Source: Asaia bogorensis | Lineage (GTDB): Bacteria; Pseudomonadota; Alphaproteobacteria; Reyranellales; Reyranellaceae | Assembly (NCBI GenBank): GCA_945889625.1 | Contig: CAMDCE010000013.1 | Location: 36,327-100,326 of the forward strand | DNA: 64,000 bases | Reading direction: 5' to 3' | Shown here: positions 36,566-45,372 of the stretch, one piece after another | How the letters are laid out: each line of letters begins with the position of its first letter | Numbering within the stretch: position 1 is the first letter of the stretch | The notes under the pieces: generated by a model | Told to the model about the DNA's origin: nothing | Databases searched by the model: none | Seen by the model: only the letters and a program-made list of their open reading frames with translations | Made by a program: the position numbers and the translations under genes

Positions 36566-37453
36566 ATGGTGAGAACCGTCCCGACATTGCCGCCGGCGCA
36601 ACTCGCGCCGCTCGCGCACGCCTACGGCATGGCCGTTGCGGCGAAGCGGCGCTGGACGATCGGCGGGATCGTCCTGCTGGTGGTCCTGTCGCTGCTGTCG
36701 GGTTGGGCCGGCCAGGTCGACCTCGCGAAGTTCTGGAGCGGCCTGCCTCGCTTTGTGAGCTATTTCTACGACATCCTGCCACGGCTGCGGCTGGAGACCT
36801 TTTTTGCCGACCTCGCGGAGTGGTTCTGGGACCTCGACGGTTGGCTGGCGCTGCTGTGGGATACGCTGCTCATCGCCTATCTCGGCACATTGTCCGGTGC
36901 CATCGCGGGGTTCTGCCTGTGCTTCCTGGCCTCGACCAATCTGACGCGATCGACCTCGTTGCGTTTCGTGGCGCGCCGCACGCTCGAATTTTGCCGTACC
37001 GTGCCCGAGATCGTGTTCGCCCTGATGTTCGTCTATGCCTTCGGTTTCGGGCCGATGCCCGGTGTTCTGGCGATCGCCATCCACACCGCTGGCGCGCTCG
37101 GCAAGCAGTTCTCAGAAGTCGTCGAGAACGTCAACATGCAACCCGTCGAGGGACTAACTGCGACTGGCGCATCGTACGTTGAGACTGTTCGCTTCGGCGT
37201 CGTGCCGCAGGTCCTGTCAAACTTCGTTAGCTACACGCTACTGCGCTTCGAGATCAATGTTCGCGGCGCGACGGTATTGGGTTTCGTCGGCGCGGGCGGC
37301 ATCGGCAAGGAACTCATCTCGTCAATCCGCCAGTTCTACTATGCCGATGTAAGCGCAATTCTGCTGATCGTTATCGGCACCGTGTTTCTCATCGACTGGC
37401 TGACGGAAATTCTGCGCCACAAATTACTGAGCCTCGACGGAGCCCAGCGATGA
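36566..37453 (+). CDS. phnE: phosphonate ABC transporter permease PhnE, first subunit
   Basis: The 295-residue permease has six helices. It shows RTVPEIVFALMFVYAFGFGP and the coupling loop VEGLTATGASYVETVRFGVVPQV (quoted: TATGASYVETVRFGVVPQV), typical of PhnE. A basic soluble N-terminus of about 30 residues precedes the first helix. With the second PhnE it forms the membrane channel. Its stop overlaps the start of the second permease by 4 bp (ATGA). Confidence 0.92.
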   Translation: MVRTVPTLPPAQLAPLAHAYGMAVAAKRRWTIGGIVLLVVLSLLSGWAGQVDLAKFWSGLPRFVSYFYDILPRLRLETFFADLAEWFWDLDGWLALLWDTLLIAYLGTLSGAIAGFCLCFLASTNLTRSTSLRFVARRTLEFCRTVPEIVFALMFVYAFGFGPMPGVLAIAIHTAGALGKQFSEVVENVNMQPVEGLTATGASYVETVRFGVVPQVLSNFVSYTLLRFEINVRGATVLGFVGAGGIGKELISSIRQFYYADVSAILLIVIGTVFLIDWLTEILRHKLLSLDGAQR

Positions 37454-38322
37454 GGCCTTCGAATAACTCTCTGCGCGCCACTGCCGACGCCGGTCGCGCG
37501 GTGTTGAAGAGCCGCTATCCAACGGCCTTCCAGGCTCCGCTTCGTACACGCCTGCTGCCGCCGGCTGTCGTGGTCTTCGCCGCCAGCCTCGCCCTTTATG
37601 CGTTGTGGAGATTCAATTTCTCGCCGGCGATGTTCGTCGACGGATTGGGGAAGCTGGGCACCGTGGCCGTGCTGATGATGCCACCGGATCCCGGCAGCCA
37701 ACTCTGGAACTATGTCGGCGCTCTGGGGGAGACGTTGTCGATCGCCTTTCTGGGCACATTGAGTGCGGCGATCCTGGCGTTGCCTGTCAGTATGCTTGCC
37801 GCCAAGAACGTGGTCGCAAACCGGATTATACATGTCGCAAGCCGGAGGTCTCTCGATACCATCCGCGGCGTGGATACTCTCATCTGGGCGCTCATCTGGA
37901 TCAATGTCGTCGGCTTGGGGCCGTTCGCCGGCATACTCGCCATCATGACCTCCGATTTCGGTACGTTCGGCAAGTTGTTCTCCGAAGCCATCGAGGCATC
38001 GGACCGGAAACCTGTCGATGGCGTGGTGTCGGCGGGCGGATCGGATCTTCACGGCTTTCGCTTTGGTGTATTGCCGCAGGTTCTGCCGGTGCTGCTGAGC
38101 CAGGTGCTTTATTATTTCGAAAGCAATACACGGTCGGCGACCATTATCGGCATCGTCGGTGCAGGCGGCATCGGCCTGTATCTCGCCAACGAGATCGCGC
38201 AGGCCGAATGGCCGCACGTCGCCTTCCTGATCCTGATGATCCTGGCGACGGTTGCCGCGATCGACTGGATTTCGGCCAAAATCCGCTTTGGCATGATCGG
38301 CGCACGAGGCAGGACGGTTTGA
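37450..38322 (+). CDS. phnE: phosphonate ABC transporter permease PhnE, second subunit
   Basis: The 290-residue permease resembles the first PhnE. It carries RGVDTLIWALIWINVVGLGP and the coupling loop VDGVVSAGGSDLHGFRFGVL, then IIGIVGAGGIGLYLANEI. The pair PhnE1-PhnE2 is common in alphaproteobacteria, as opposed to the single homodimeric PhnE of E. coli. Its TGA stop overlaps the TTG start of the next gene. Confidence 0.92.
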   Translation: MRPSNNSLRATADAGRAVLKSRYPTAFQAPLRTRLLPPAVVVFAASLALYALWRFNFSPAMFVDGLGKLGTVAVLMMPPDPGSQLWNYVGALGETLSIAFLGTLSAAILALPVSMLAAKNVVANRIIHVASRRSLDTIRGVDTLIWALIWINVVGLGPFAGILAIMTSDFGTFGKLFSEAIEASDRKPVDGVVSAGGSDLHGFRFGVLPQVLPVLLSQVLYYFESNTRSATIIGIVGAGGIGLYLANEIAQAEWPHVAFLILMILATVAAIDWISAKIRFGMIGARGRTV

Positions 38323-39050
38323 GCCACCGCTATGCGCTCTACTATGCGCCGCGCCCCGAAGAGGGGCTGGCGGCGGCGGCCACCCAATGGCTGGGCTGGA
38401 ATCCCGATTCAGGCCGGGCGCGCGCCTTGCCTGCCATATCGAGCCTCCATCGCGACAGGCTGGCCGAGATCGTGGCCGATCCGCGCCTCTACGGCTTCCA
38501 CGGCACGCTGAAGCCGCCGATCACGCTGGCCGATGGCGTATCGGAGCGCGACTTCCTCGATGCCGTCGGACGATTTTCGGCCTCCTACCGCGCCATCACA
38601 GTGCCCTCGCTCGCTCTGGCCGAGCTGTCGGACTTCCTGGCGCTGGTGCCGACGGCGCGGTGCACCGATCTGCAGGACCTGGCGGATCGCTGCGTGGTCG
38701 AGTTCGACGAGTTCCGCCAGCCGGCGGGCGAGGCCGAGCTGGCGCGCCGGCGCGCATCAGGCCTGTCGCCGCGCCAGGAGGAGCTCTTGCTGCGCTGGGG
38801 TTATCCCTATGTGCTCGATCAATGGCGCTTTCATCTCACGCTCACCGGACGGATCGCCGATCCGGTGGAACGCGAGGCGGTCGCGGCGATCCTGCGCCAG
38901 CGCTTCGCAGGCTTTCTCGACCGGCCGCTGCCGGTGCGCGATCTCTGCGTGTTCCGGCAAGCCGTCGCCGGCCGGCCGTTCACCGTGGCGGCCCGCTTCA
39001 CGCTCGGCGGCGGACGTCGGGTGAGTACTGAAGTGTGGCGAGCAAATTGA
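38319..39050 (+). CDS. DUF1045 phosphonate-metabolism protein (2H phosphoesterase-like)
   Basis: This 243-residue protein probably begins with the TTG at 38319, overlapping the phnE2 stop (TTGA); no ATG is available before the conserved start RYALYYAPRPEEGL. Two H-x-T/S motifs, FHGTLKP and FHLTLTG, mark it as a 2H phosphoesterase superfamily member of the phosphonate-operon protein group (DUF1045). The family occurs next to phn genes but its exact reaction is unsettled; action on cyclic ribose phosphates from C-P lyase is plausible. Its last 53 bp overlap the convergent phnN gene. Confidence 0.85.
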   Translation: MSHRYALYYAPRPEEGLAAAATQWLGWNPDSGRARALPAISSLHRDRLAEIVADPRLYGFHGTLKPPITLADGVSERDFLDAVGRFSASYRAITVPSLALAELSDFLALVPTARCTDLQDLADRCVVEFDEFRQPAGEAELARRRASGLSPRQEELLLRWGYPYVLDQWRFHLTLTGRIADPVEREAVAAILRQRFAGFLDRPLPVRDLCVFRQAVAGRPFTVAARFTLGGGRRVSTEVWRAN

Positions 39051-39573
39051 CGAACGTCCGAGCGGCTTGCTCGAGGGCGCCGTCGTTGACGATCGTGGTC
39101 AGGCGCGGATCGACGATGTCATAGGCGTCGCTGCGGTCGAGCCGCCGGGCGGCTGACGCTGAATCTTCCCGTCCCCGTCCGGCCAGCCGTTCGGCCAGCC
39201 GCTCCGGCGAGGCCGTGATCAGGACGGGATGGGTGTCCGGATCGTCGCCGCCGTCCTTCTGGAAGTGCTCGCGCGAGCCCGAGACCACGACGGTAAGGCC
39301 GGTCTTGCGCCAGGCATAGATCTCGCGGCCGATGCCGTAGTCGTTACCATGAGCCTGCCAGTGGAAGGCGAACAGGCCGTGGGCGCGGCGGAGCGCGAAC
39401 TCGGCCGGGCTCACCGCCACGTGGTTTTCACCGCCCACGTCGGCCGGGCGCGTGATGTAGCGATGGGCGAAGACGACGGGCGCCTCCGCCGGCAGGAGCG
39501 CGCGGGCACGGCCGAGCACGGAATCCTTGCCCGCGCCCGATGGCCCCATGACATAGATCAGGGGGCCGTTCAT
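38998..39573 (-). CDS. phnN: ribose 1,5-bisphosphate phosphokinase PhnN
   Basis: The 191-residue guanylate-kinase-fold protein has the P-loop VMGPSGAGKDSVLGRAR near the N-terminus, then RYITRPADVGGENH and AFHWQAHGNDYGIG. These are PhnN signatures. It converts ribose 1,5-bisphosphate, made after C-P lyase, into PRPP. It is the last gene of the leftward phnG-N series, 15 bp after phnM. Its 3' end overlaps the convergent DUF1045 gene by 53 bp. Confidence 0.93.
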   Translation of the reverse strand: MNGPLIYVMGPSGAGKDSVLGRARALLPAEAPVVFAHRYITRPADVGGENHVAVSPAEFALRRAHGLFAFHWQAHGNDYGIGREIYAWRKTGLTVVVSGSREHFQKDGGDDPDTHPVLITASPERLAERLAGRGREDSASAARRLDRSDAYDIVDPRLTTIVNDGALEQAARTFVNLLATLQYSPDVRRRA

Positions 39574-39588
39574 GTTAGGCCGCCACCG

Positions 39589-40734
39589 TCAGACAACGCG
39601 CTCGCCTTCGCGCCACACTGCCCGTACGACAGGGGCGCCATCGAGCACGCGCACGCGCACCAGGTCGGCGCGGCGGCCGGGCGCGATCTCGCCGCGGTCG
39701 GCCAACCCGACGGCGCGCGCCGGATTGAGCGAGGCCAGCCGCACCGCCTGCGGCAGGGAGATGCCGGCGTCGCTGGCAGGCAGCTTGAAGACGCTTTCGA
39801 TCAGGCTCGCCGGCACATAGTCGGAGGACAGGATGTCGGCCTGGCCGGCGCGCACCAGATCAATGGCGGCGATGTTGCCGGAGTGCGAACCGCCCAGCAC
39901 CAGATTGGGCGCTCCCACCAGCACCGCGAGGCCCGCCTCGCACGAGGCCTCCGCCGCTTCGCTTGTGGTCGGGAACTCCGCGATGGTCATGCCGTTGGCC
40001 ACCGCCTCCTGCACATGTTCGCGCGTGGCATCGTCGTGGCTGGCGATCGGCAGGGCCCGCGCCCGGGCGCGCGCCACGATCGCGCTCCTGTGCCGTGCCG
40101 CGTTCTTGTGGTGCAGCTCGATCGCGCGGACGCTGAATGTCTCGAACTCGTCGTTGGTCATGCCGTATTTCTTGGTGTGGTAGAGCCTGAGCTTCTCCGG
40201 ATCGAGGAACTGGCGCTGCCCCGGCGTATGGTCGTTGATCGATATCAACCCGACCAGGGGCAGGTCGATCCAGCGATCGACCGTCTCGACGGCGTCGTCG
40301 GCGACGATCTCGCAGCGCAGGTGCAGGCGGTGCTCGGCGCGAGTCATGCGCCGCTCGCTCGCCGCGCAGATCGCCTCGATCATGCGTTCCTTGTTGCGCA
40401 CCCGATCGGTCTCGCCGCGCACGTCACCCAGCGCCAGCGAATCGAACACCGTGGTGATGCCGGCAGCTGCGATTTGCGTGTCGTGCGCCATCAGTGCCGG
40501 CACGCTCGGCCATTTCACGCCGGGCCGCGGCGCGAAGTGCTTCTCCAGGTTGTCGGTGTGCAGCTCGATCAGGCCGGGCAGGAGATAGTCGCTGTCGAGG
40601 TCGATCGCACCGGCGCAGTGCGCCCGGCCGGGATTGACCTCGACGATGCGGCCGTCGCGGACCACCAGGGTGCCGTCGAACTCGGCATCGGCGGTGACGA
40701 TCCGGGTATTGGTGAAGATGGTTTCGCTGTTCAT
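39589..40734 (-). CDS. phnM: alpha-D-ribose 1-methylphosphonate 5-triphosphate diphosphatase PhnM
   Basis: The 381-residue amidohydrolase-fold enzyme shows DYLLPGLIELHTDNLEKHF with the metal-binding His/Asp, and the downstream motifs SINDHTPGQRQF and PIASHDDATREHV. The ending also contains SSDYVPASLIE. It removes pyrophosphate from the 5-triphosphate intermediate before C-P bond cleavage. Its start overlaps the phnL stop (ATGA). Confidence 0.94.
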   Translation of the reverse strand: MNSETIFTNTRIVTADAEFDGTLVVRDGRIVEVNPGRAHCAGAIDLDSDYLLPGLIELHTDNLEKHFAPRPGVKWPSVPALMAHDTQIAAAGITTVFDSLALGDVRGETDRVRNKERMIEAICAASERRMTRAEHRLHLRCEIVADDAVETVDRWIDLPLVGLISINDHTPGQRQFLDPEKLRLYHTKKYGMTNDEFETFSVRAIELHHKNAARHRSAIVARARARALPIASHDDATREHVQEAVANGMTIAEFPTTSEAAEASCEAGLAVLVGAPNLVLGGSHSGNIAAIDLVRAGQADILSSDYVPASLIESVFKLPASDAGISLPQAVRLASLNPARAVGLADRGEIAPGRRADLVRVRVLDGAPVVRAVWREGERVV

Positions 40735-41429
40735 GGTTGGGCTCCCGCAAGGGCGACGTCGTGCAGGCGCGTGGCCAGCGCCTCGCGGACGGCCGTGTCA
40801 TGGAAGATGCCGACGATCGCCGCACCGGCGTCGCGGCGCTGGCGAATCAGGTCGATCACGCCGTTGCGGTTGGCGGTGTCGAGCGAGGCGGTCGGTTCGT
40901 CGAGCAGCAGCACCGGATAGTCGGCGATCAGCGAGCGGGCGATGTTGACCCGTTGCTGCTCGCCGCCCGAGAAGGTGGCGGGCGGCAGCGACCGCAGGCG
41001 CTGGGGAATGCCGAGCACGCCCAGCAGGAACTCCGCACGCCGGCGGGCTTCTTCTGGCGTGGCGCCCAGGCGCAGCATCGGTTCGGCCACGACGTCGACG
41101 GCGGCGACCCGCGGGATGACCCGGAGAAACTGGCTGACGAAACCCATGGTGTGGCGGCGCACGTCGAGCGTCACCCGGGGCTCGGCGCCGACCAATTCGA
41201 CCCAGGCGTCGCGGTGGCGGACGCGGATCGAGCCGGACTGTGGGCGATAGTTGCCGTAGAGCGAGCGCAGCAGCGTGCTCTTGCCGGCACCCGAAGGGCC
41301 GACCAGCGCAAGACACTCGCCGGGCGCCACGGCCAGCGCGGTGTCGTGCAGCACCGGCAAGGCGAGATCACCCTGGGCATGCATGACGAAGGATTTGCTG
41401 AGGCCGGAGACGCGCAGGACAGGCAACAT
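40731..41429 (-). CDS. phnL: C-P lyase complex ABC-type protein PhnL
   Basis: The 232-residue ATPase has Walker A GPSGAGKST, the signature FSGGEQQRVNIARSL, and Walker B VLLLDEPTASLD. The N-terminus LRVSGLSKSFVMHAQGD matches PhnL. PhnL is not a transporter component; it associates with the C-P lyase core. It starts 4 bp after phnK and its stop overlaps phnM. Confidence 0.93.
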   Translation of the reverse strand: MLPVLRVSGLSKSFVMHAQGDLALPVLHDTALAVAPGECLALVGPSGAGKSTLLRSLYGNYRPQSGSIRVRHRDAWVELVGAEPRVTLDVRRHTMGFVSQFLRVIPRVAAVDVVAEPMLRLGATPEEARRRAEFLLGVLGIPQRLRSLPPATFSGGEQQRVNIARSLIADYPVLLLDEPTASLDTANRNGVIDLIRQRRDAGAAIVGIFHDTAVREALATRLHDVALAGAQP

Positions 41430-41433
41430 GGGC

Positions 41434-42210
41434 TTAGACCGGCAAGATCGAGGCGACGAGCATCTGGCTGTAGGCGTGCTGCGGGTCGTCCAGCACCTGG
41501 TCGGTGAGGCCGTCCTCCACCACGCTGCCGCCCTGCATGACCATCAGCCGATGCGTCAGCAGGCGGGCCACGCCAAGATCGTGCGTCACCAGAACGGCCG
41601 ACAGATTGAAGCGTTCGACGAGGCCGCGCAGCAGGTCGAGGATGCGCGCCTGCACCGAGACGTCGAGCCCGCCCGTCGGTTCGTCCATGAACACCAGCCG
41701 GGGGTTGCTCACGAGGTTGCGGGCGATCTGCAGGCGCTGGCGCATGCCGCCCGAGTAGGTCGTCGGCCGGTCGTCGAGGCGGTCGGCATCGATCTCGACA
41801 CGATCAAGCCAATCGGCGGCGGTACCGCGGATCTCGCCGTAGTGACGCGCGCCGATCGCCATCAGCCGCTCGCCGATATTGGCGCCGGCGCTGACGGCCA
41901 TGCGCAGGCCCTCGCGGGCGTCCTGGTTGACGAAGCCCAATTCGGTGCGGGCGAGCAGCCGGCGGCGCGCCTCCGACAGGCCATGCACGTCGACCGTGCC
42001 GGCCGAGGCGGTTTGGTAGGCAACGGAACCCTCGTCCGGAGTCATGCGGCCGGCCAGGCAGTTGAGCAGGGTGGTCTTGCCCGAGCCCGATTCGCCCACG
42101 ATGCCCAGCACCTCGCCCGGCCACAGGTCGAAGCTGACGTCGCGGCAGGCCACGCGCGCGCCGAACTTCTTGGTGACCTTGCGCGCTGAGAGCAATGGAG
42201 CGTCGTTCAC
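41434..42210 (-). CDS. phnK: C-P lyase complex ABC-type protein PhnK
   Basis: The 258-residue ATPase starts at the GTG at 42210, which overlaps the phnJ stop (GTGA). It has Walker A GESGSGKTT, signature YSGGMRQRLQIARNL, Walker B LVFMDEPTGGLDVSVQAR, and the insert ELGFVNQDAREGLRMAVSAG, a PhnK feature. In E. coli PhnK binds the PhnGHIJ core and is required for activity. The frame continues upstream with no family sequence. Confidence 0.93.
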   Translation of the reverse strand: MNDAPLLSARKVTKKFGARVACRDVSFDLWPGEVLGIVGESGSGKTTLLNCLAGRMTPDEGSVAYQTASAGTVDVHGLSEARRRLLARTELGFVNQDAREGLRMAVSAGANIGERLMAIGARHYGEIRGTAADWLDRVEIDADRLDDRPTTYSGGMRQRLQIARNLVSNPRLVFMDEPTGGLDVSVQARILDLLRGLVERFNLSAVLVTHDLGVARLLTHRLMVMQGGSVVEDGLTDQVLDDPQHAYSQMLVASILPV

Positions 42211-43082
42211 TCGGCGATCTCCCGGGCGGCCTCTTGGGTCGCTTGCCGCTCCTGGCACCAGTCGGTGTCGGAGCAGATGAACATCCGCCTGCCGGCATCG
42301 TCGACGATCATCTCGTCGAGGAAGCTCTGGCGCGATCCGCAGTGTGCGCAGCATTCGCGCCAGGTCTCGATCTCGAAGGGATGGTCGTCGAAATCGAGGC
42401 TCTTGACCGGCGTGTAGGGCGGCACGGCATAGATGCGCTTCTCGCGGCCGGCGCCGTAGAGCTGCAGCGCCGGATTGCGATCAAGCTTGGGATTGTCGAA
42501 TTTCGGGATCGGCGAAGGGCTCATCATGTAGCGCCCGTTCACCAGGACCGGATAGTTGTAGGTCTTGGCGATGCGGCCGTGGCGGGCGATGCTTTCGTAG
42601 AGGCTGACCTGCATGACGCCGTATTCGCTGAGCGCATGCAGCGTGCGCGTCTCGGTTTCGCGCGGCTCGAGCATGCGCAGCGGCTCGGGGATCGGCACCT
42701 GGAAGACCAGGATCTGGCCTTCGCGCAGCGGCGTCTCGGGCACGCGATGGCGCGTCTGGATGAGGGTCGCCTCCTCGGTCCGCGTCGTCGTGGCGACGTC
42801 GGCCACCTTGGCGAAGAAGCGGCGGATGCTCACGGCATTGGTCGTGTCATCGGCGCCCTGATCGATCACTTTCAACGTGTCGTCGCGGCCGATGATGGCG
42901 GCGGTCACCTGGATGCCGCCGGTGCCCCAGCCGTAGGGCAGCGGCATCTCGCGGCCGCCGAACGGTACCTGATAGCCCGGGATCGCCACGGCCTTCAGGA
43001 TGGCGCGGCGGATCATCCGCTTGGTCTGCTCGTCGAGGTAGGCGTAGTTGTAGGCGCCATCCTGGAAGCTGGTGTCCGGCAT
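42207..43082 (-). CDS. phnJ: alpha-D-ribose 1-methylphosphonate 5-phosphate C-P lyase PhnJ
   Basis: The 291-residue catalytic subunit carries the full set of essential cysteines: Cys245, Cys248 and Cys270, which correspond to the 4Fe-4S ligands, and Cys276, the presumed thiyl-radical site. They lie in CCAHCGS and FICSDTDWC, offset by exactly four residues from the E. coli enzyme. It uses SAM and the iron-sulfur cluster to break the carbon-phosphorus bond. It lies 3 bp after phnI. Confidence 0.97.
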   Translation of the reverse strand: MPDTSFQDGAYNYAYLDEQTKRMIRRAILKAVAIPGYQVPFGGREMPLPYGWGTGGIQVTAAIIGRDDTLKVIDQGADDTTNAVSIRRFFAKVADVATTTRTEEATLIQTRHRVPETPLREGQILVFQVPIPEPLRMLEPRETETRTLHALSEYGVMQVSLYESIARHGRIAKTYNYPVLVNGRYMMSPSPIPKFDNPKLDRNPALQLYGAGREKRIYAVPPYTPVKSLDFDDHPFEIETWRECCAHCGSRQSFLDEMIVDDAGRRMFICSDTDWCQERQATQEAAREIAE

Positions 43083-43085
43083 GGT

Positions 43086-44216
43086 CTACTCCGCCGCCTT
43101 GTCGAGCACAGTCTGGCTAAGTGCGGGGGTTACCCCGCACGAATTGCGCTCCTCGACTTCGGCTCTAAGGGTGCGCACCACCACCAGCTCGGACTGGAAG
43201 TCGACGTAGTGCGGCAGCTTGAGATGCTGCACGAAGCCCGAAGCCTCGACGCTGTCGGAGTGCGACAGCACGAACTCCTCGTCCTGGGCGGGCGAGGTGG
43301 CGGCCTCCGACAGTTCCTCGGCACGCAACGCCCGGTCGACCAGTGCCATGGCCATCGCCTTGCGCTCGGCATGACCGAAGGCGAGCCCATAGCCGCGGGT
43401 GAATTGCGGCGGCACGTCGTGCGAGCCCGCAAACTGGTTGACCATGTCGCATTCGGTGACGTCGATCTCGGCCAGCTCGATGGCAAAGCCCAGCTCCTCC
43501 GGGACGAAGGAGACCGGCACGGAGCCGAAGCGGATCTCGCCGACGAAAGGATGGTTGTTGCCGTAGCCGCGCTGGGTCGAGTAGCCCAGTGCCAGCAGGA
43601 AGCCTTCGTCGCCGCGCGCCAGGTTCTGCAGCCGCACCGGCCGCGCCGCCGGCAAGGTGAGCGGCGTGAGCGTGATGTCCTGGGCCGGAGCGCCGGACGA
43701 GGCGGGAGGCGGCGGTTCGAGCATGCCCTCGCGCTCCAGGATGTCGCCGACGCGCGGCAGGGCCTGGGCGCTATCGACCGGCGCCGTCGGCGCGACCGGC
43801 CGGTCGGCCGTAGCCATCAGGGAGAAGTCGAGCAGCCGGTGGGTATAGTCGTAGGTCGGGCCGAGCACCTGGCCACCCGGCACGTCCTTGAAGGTCGATG
43901 AAATGCGCCGCTCCGCCACCATGCGCGACGTGTCCAGCGGCACCGAATCGCCGAAGCGCGGCAGGGTGGTGCGATAGGCGCGCAGCAGGAAGATCGCCTC
44001 GACGAGATCGCCGCGCGCCTGCTTGATGGCAAGGGCCGCCAGCGTGCGGTCGTAGCAGGAGCCTTCGGTCATGACCCGATCGACCGCGAGGCCGAGTTGC
44101 TGGTCGATCTGCTCGAGCGAGACCTCCGGCAGGCTACGCTCGCCGCGACGCTTGTCGGCGAGCAGCTCGAGCGAGTTGGCGATCGCCGTCTCTCCGCCTT
44201 TGACCGCGACATACAT
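43086..44216 (-). CDS. phnI: C-P lyase core subunit PhnI
   Basis: The 376-residue protein starts MYVAVKGGETAIANSLELLA, a strong PhnI signature. Further conserved phrases are DRVMTEGSCYDRTLAALAIKQARGD (quoted: TEGSCYDRTLAALAIKQA) and FARGYGLAFGHAERKAMAMAL-like FTRGYGLAFGHAERKAMAMA. PhnI carries the nucleosidase that attaches phosphonate to ribose with PhnGHL. The true start is the ATG at 44216; the frame runs open further only as an overlap with phnH. It is slightly longer than the E. coli protein owing to a Pro-rich loop (PPPPASSGAPA). Confidence 0.95.
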   Translation of the reverse strand: MYVAVKGGETAIANSLELLADKRRGERSLPEVSLEQIDQQLGLAVDRVMTEGSCYDRTLAALAIKQARGDLVEAIFLLRAYRTTLPRFGDSVPLDTSRMVAERRISSTFKDVPGGQVLGPTYDYTHRLLDFSLMATADRPVAPTAPVDSAQALPRVGDILEREGMLEPPPPASSGAPAQDITLTPLTLPAARPVRLQNLARGDEGFLLALGYSTQRGYGNNHPFVGEIRFGSVPVSFVPEELGFAIELAEIDVTECDMVNQFAGSHDVPPQFTRGYGLAFGHAERKAMAMALVDRALRAEELSEAATSPAQDEEFVLSHSDSVEASGFVQHLKLPHYVDFQSELVVVRTLRAEVEERNSCGVTPALSQTVLDKAAE

Positions 44217-44218
44217 GA

Positions 44219-44815
44219 TCAGCTCTCCACGGCAATGCTGCGCGGCAGCGCCAGCAGGTCGGACCCGGCAGTGAACACGACGTCGACGCCGCAGGGGAAA
44301 AGGCTGTGGTTGGCCAACCACTCGACCCAGAAGGTGCCCGACAGGCCCTCGACCGCGACGGTCGAGCAGCCATCGATGCCTGGCCCGCGCCAGCCACGGG
44401 CAACGCCGCCGCTGAGCCCCGGCACCTCGATCACCAGCGTGGCCGAGCGGTCGGGGTAGGGATCGCTGCCGACAGCGAAGCCCTCGAGCATCGGCGCGGG
44501 ATCGGACGGCACGACGGCAAACAGGGCGTCGGCTTCGCCGGCGACGATCGGCGCGCCGGTATGGAAGCGCACGAAATCGCGCACGGCGGCAGAGTCGAAT
44601 TCGGGCGCCAACCACAGCGGAGTGTCGCGATCGACGAAGGTGAGCAGGAAGGCTGTCGCGGCTCGGCTGAGCGGGCCCACTGCAGCCGGTGGTTGCGGCA
44701 GGACGACGATGCGGCCGGGATGGGAGAAGGCGTCGAGCACGGCGCGGAACAGCCGCTGGCTGTCTTGTGCGGGATCGGCTAAGCCGGAGGCAAGATCGGG
44801 AGCGATGTCGCTCAT
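44219..44815 (-). CDS. phnH: C-P lyase core subunit PhnH
   Basis: The 198-residue protein shows SQRLFRAVLDAFSHPGRIV near the start and EVPGLSGGVARGWRGPGID further on, both PhnH landmarks. It dimerises with PhnG/I/J in the C-P lyase core. The start at 44815 overlaps the phnG stop (ATGA). It ends 2 bp before the phnI ATG. Confidence 0.94.
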   Translation of the reverse strand: MSDIAPDLASGLADPAQDSQRLFRAVLDAFSHPGRIVVLPQPPAAVGPLSRAATAFLLTFVDRDTPLWLAPEFDSAAVRDFVRFHTGAPIVAGEADALFAVVPSDPAPMLEGFAVGSDPYPDRSATLVIEVPGLSGGVARGWRGPGIDGCSTVAVEGLSGTFWVEWLANHSLFPCGVDVVFTAGSDLLALPRSIAVES

Positions 44816-45282
44816 GTCCCGGCTTCCCGGGCGACAGTGAAGAAATCCACCTTCGTCGCCGCGGCACGGGCGGCGACGAGCTGCCGGCGGGAGTCCGCTT
44901 CGGCGGCGAGCGGTGCCACGATTTCCGTCTCGATCGGCGCACGCCATTCCGGCAGGTGTCGCAGCGCGTCGATTGCCGCCGCGATCTCGGCCTGTCGCGG
45001 CTGGCGGCCGCCGACATAGCCGATGCCGATCTGGCCGCCTTCCAGCCGCACTGCGGCGCGCGTTACGGTCATTTCGCCGGCGGCGAAGGCGGCACCGGAG
45101 CCTGAGATGCGGCCCTGCACCATCACCAGCCCGATCTCGGGCCGACGCAGGAGGCTGTAGGTGGGTACCGCACCGAGGCCGCTCCACAGCGCTTCCAGCC
45201 GTGCAGCGGGAGCTTTTGCCAAAAGGGAGAGCCAGCGCTGGCGCTGCTCGGTCGCGGCGGCAGGGGATATGGACATGGACAC
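44812..45282 (-). CDS. phnG: C-P lyase core subunit PhnG
   Basis: The 156-residue protein shows RQRWLSLLAKAPAARLEALW and GRISGSGAAFAAGEMTVTRAAV, typical of PhnG. It is the first gene of the leftward C-P lyase operon. Two Met codons (45282 and 45276) could serve as start. No phnF-type GntR regulator precedes it; a possible Pho box lies upstream at 45345-45362. Confidence 0.93.
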   Translation of the reverse strand: MSMSISPAAATEQRQRWLSLLAKAPAARLEALWSGLGAVPTYSLLRRPEIGLVMVQGRISGSGAAFAAGEMTVTRAAVRLEGGQIGIGYVGGRQPRQAEIAAAIDALRHLPEWRAPIETEIVAPLAAEADSRRQLVAARAAATKVDFFTVAREAGT

Positions 45283-45344
45283 AGGGTTACGCTCTGGAAC
45301 GAGCGCACCATGCGAAGCTCAAGTTACCGATCGGCGCGAAATCC

Positions 45345-45362
45345 GTGAACTTATCGTGACGG
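45345..45362 (-). promoter_or_regulatory. possible Pho box upstream of phnG
   Basis: On the minus strand CCGTCAC and AGTTCAC are spaced 11 bp apart. The first half equals the second half of the pstS Pho box. The site lies about 63-80 bp before phnG. The second half is a poor match, so this is tentative. Confidence 0.4.
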
Positions 45363-45372
45363 CGGGGCGGCC

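Noticed and set aside
43086..45017. Possible fused PhnH-PhnI type protein on the minus strand
   Set aside because: The upstream part of this frame is a shadow of phnH; PhnI begins at the ATG at 44216.
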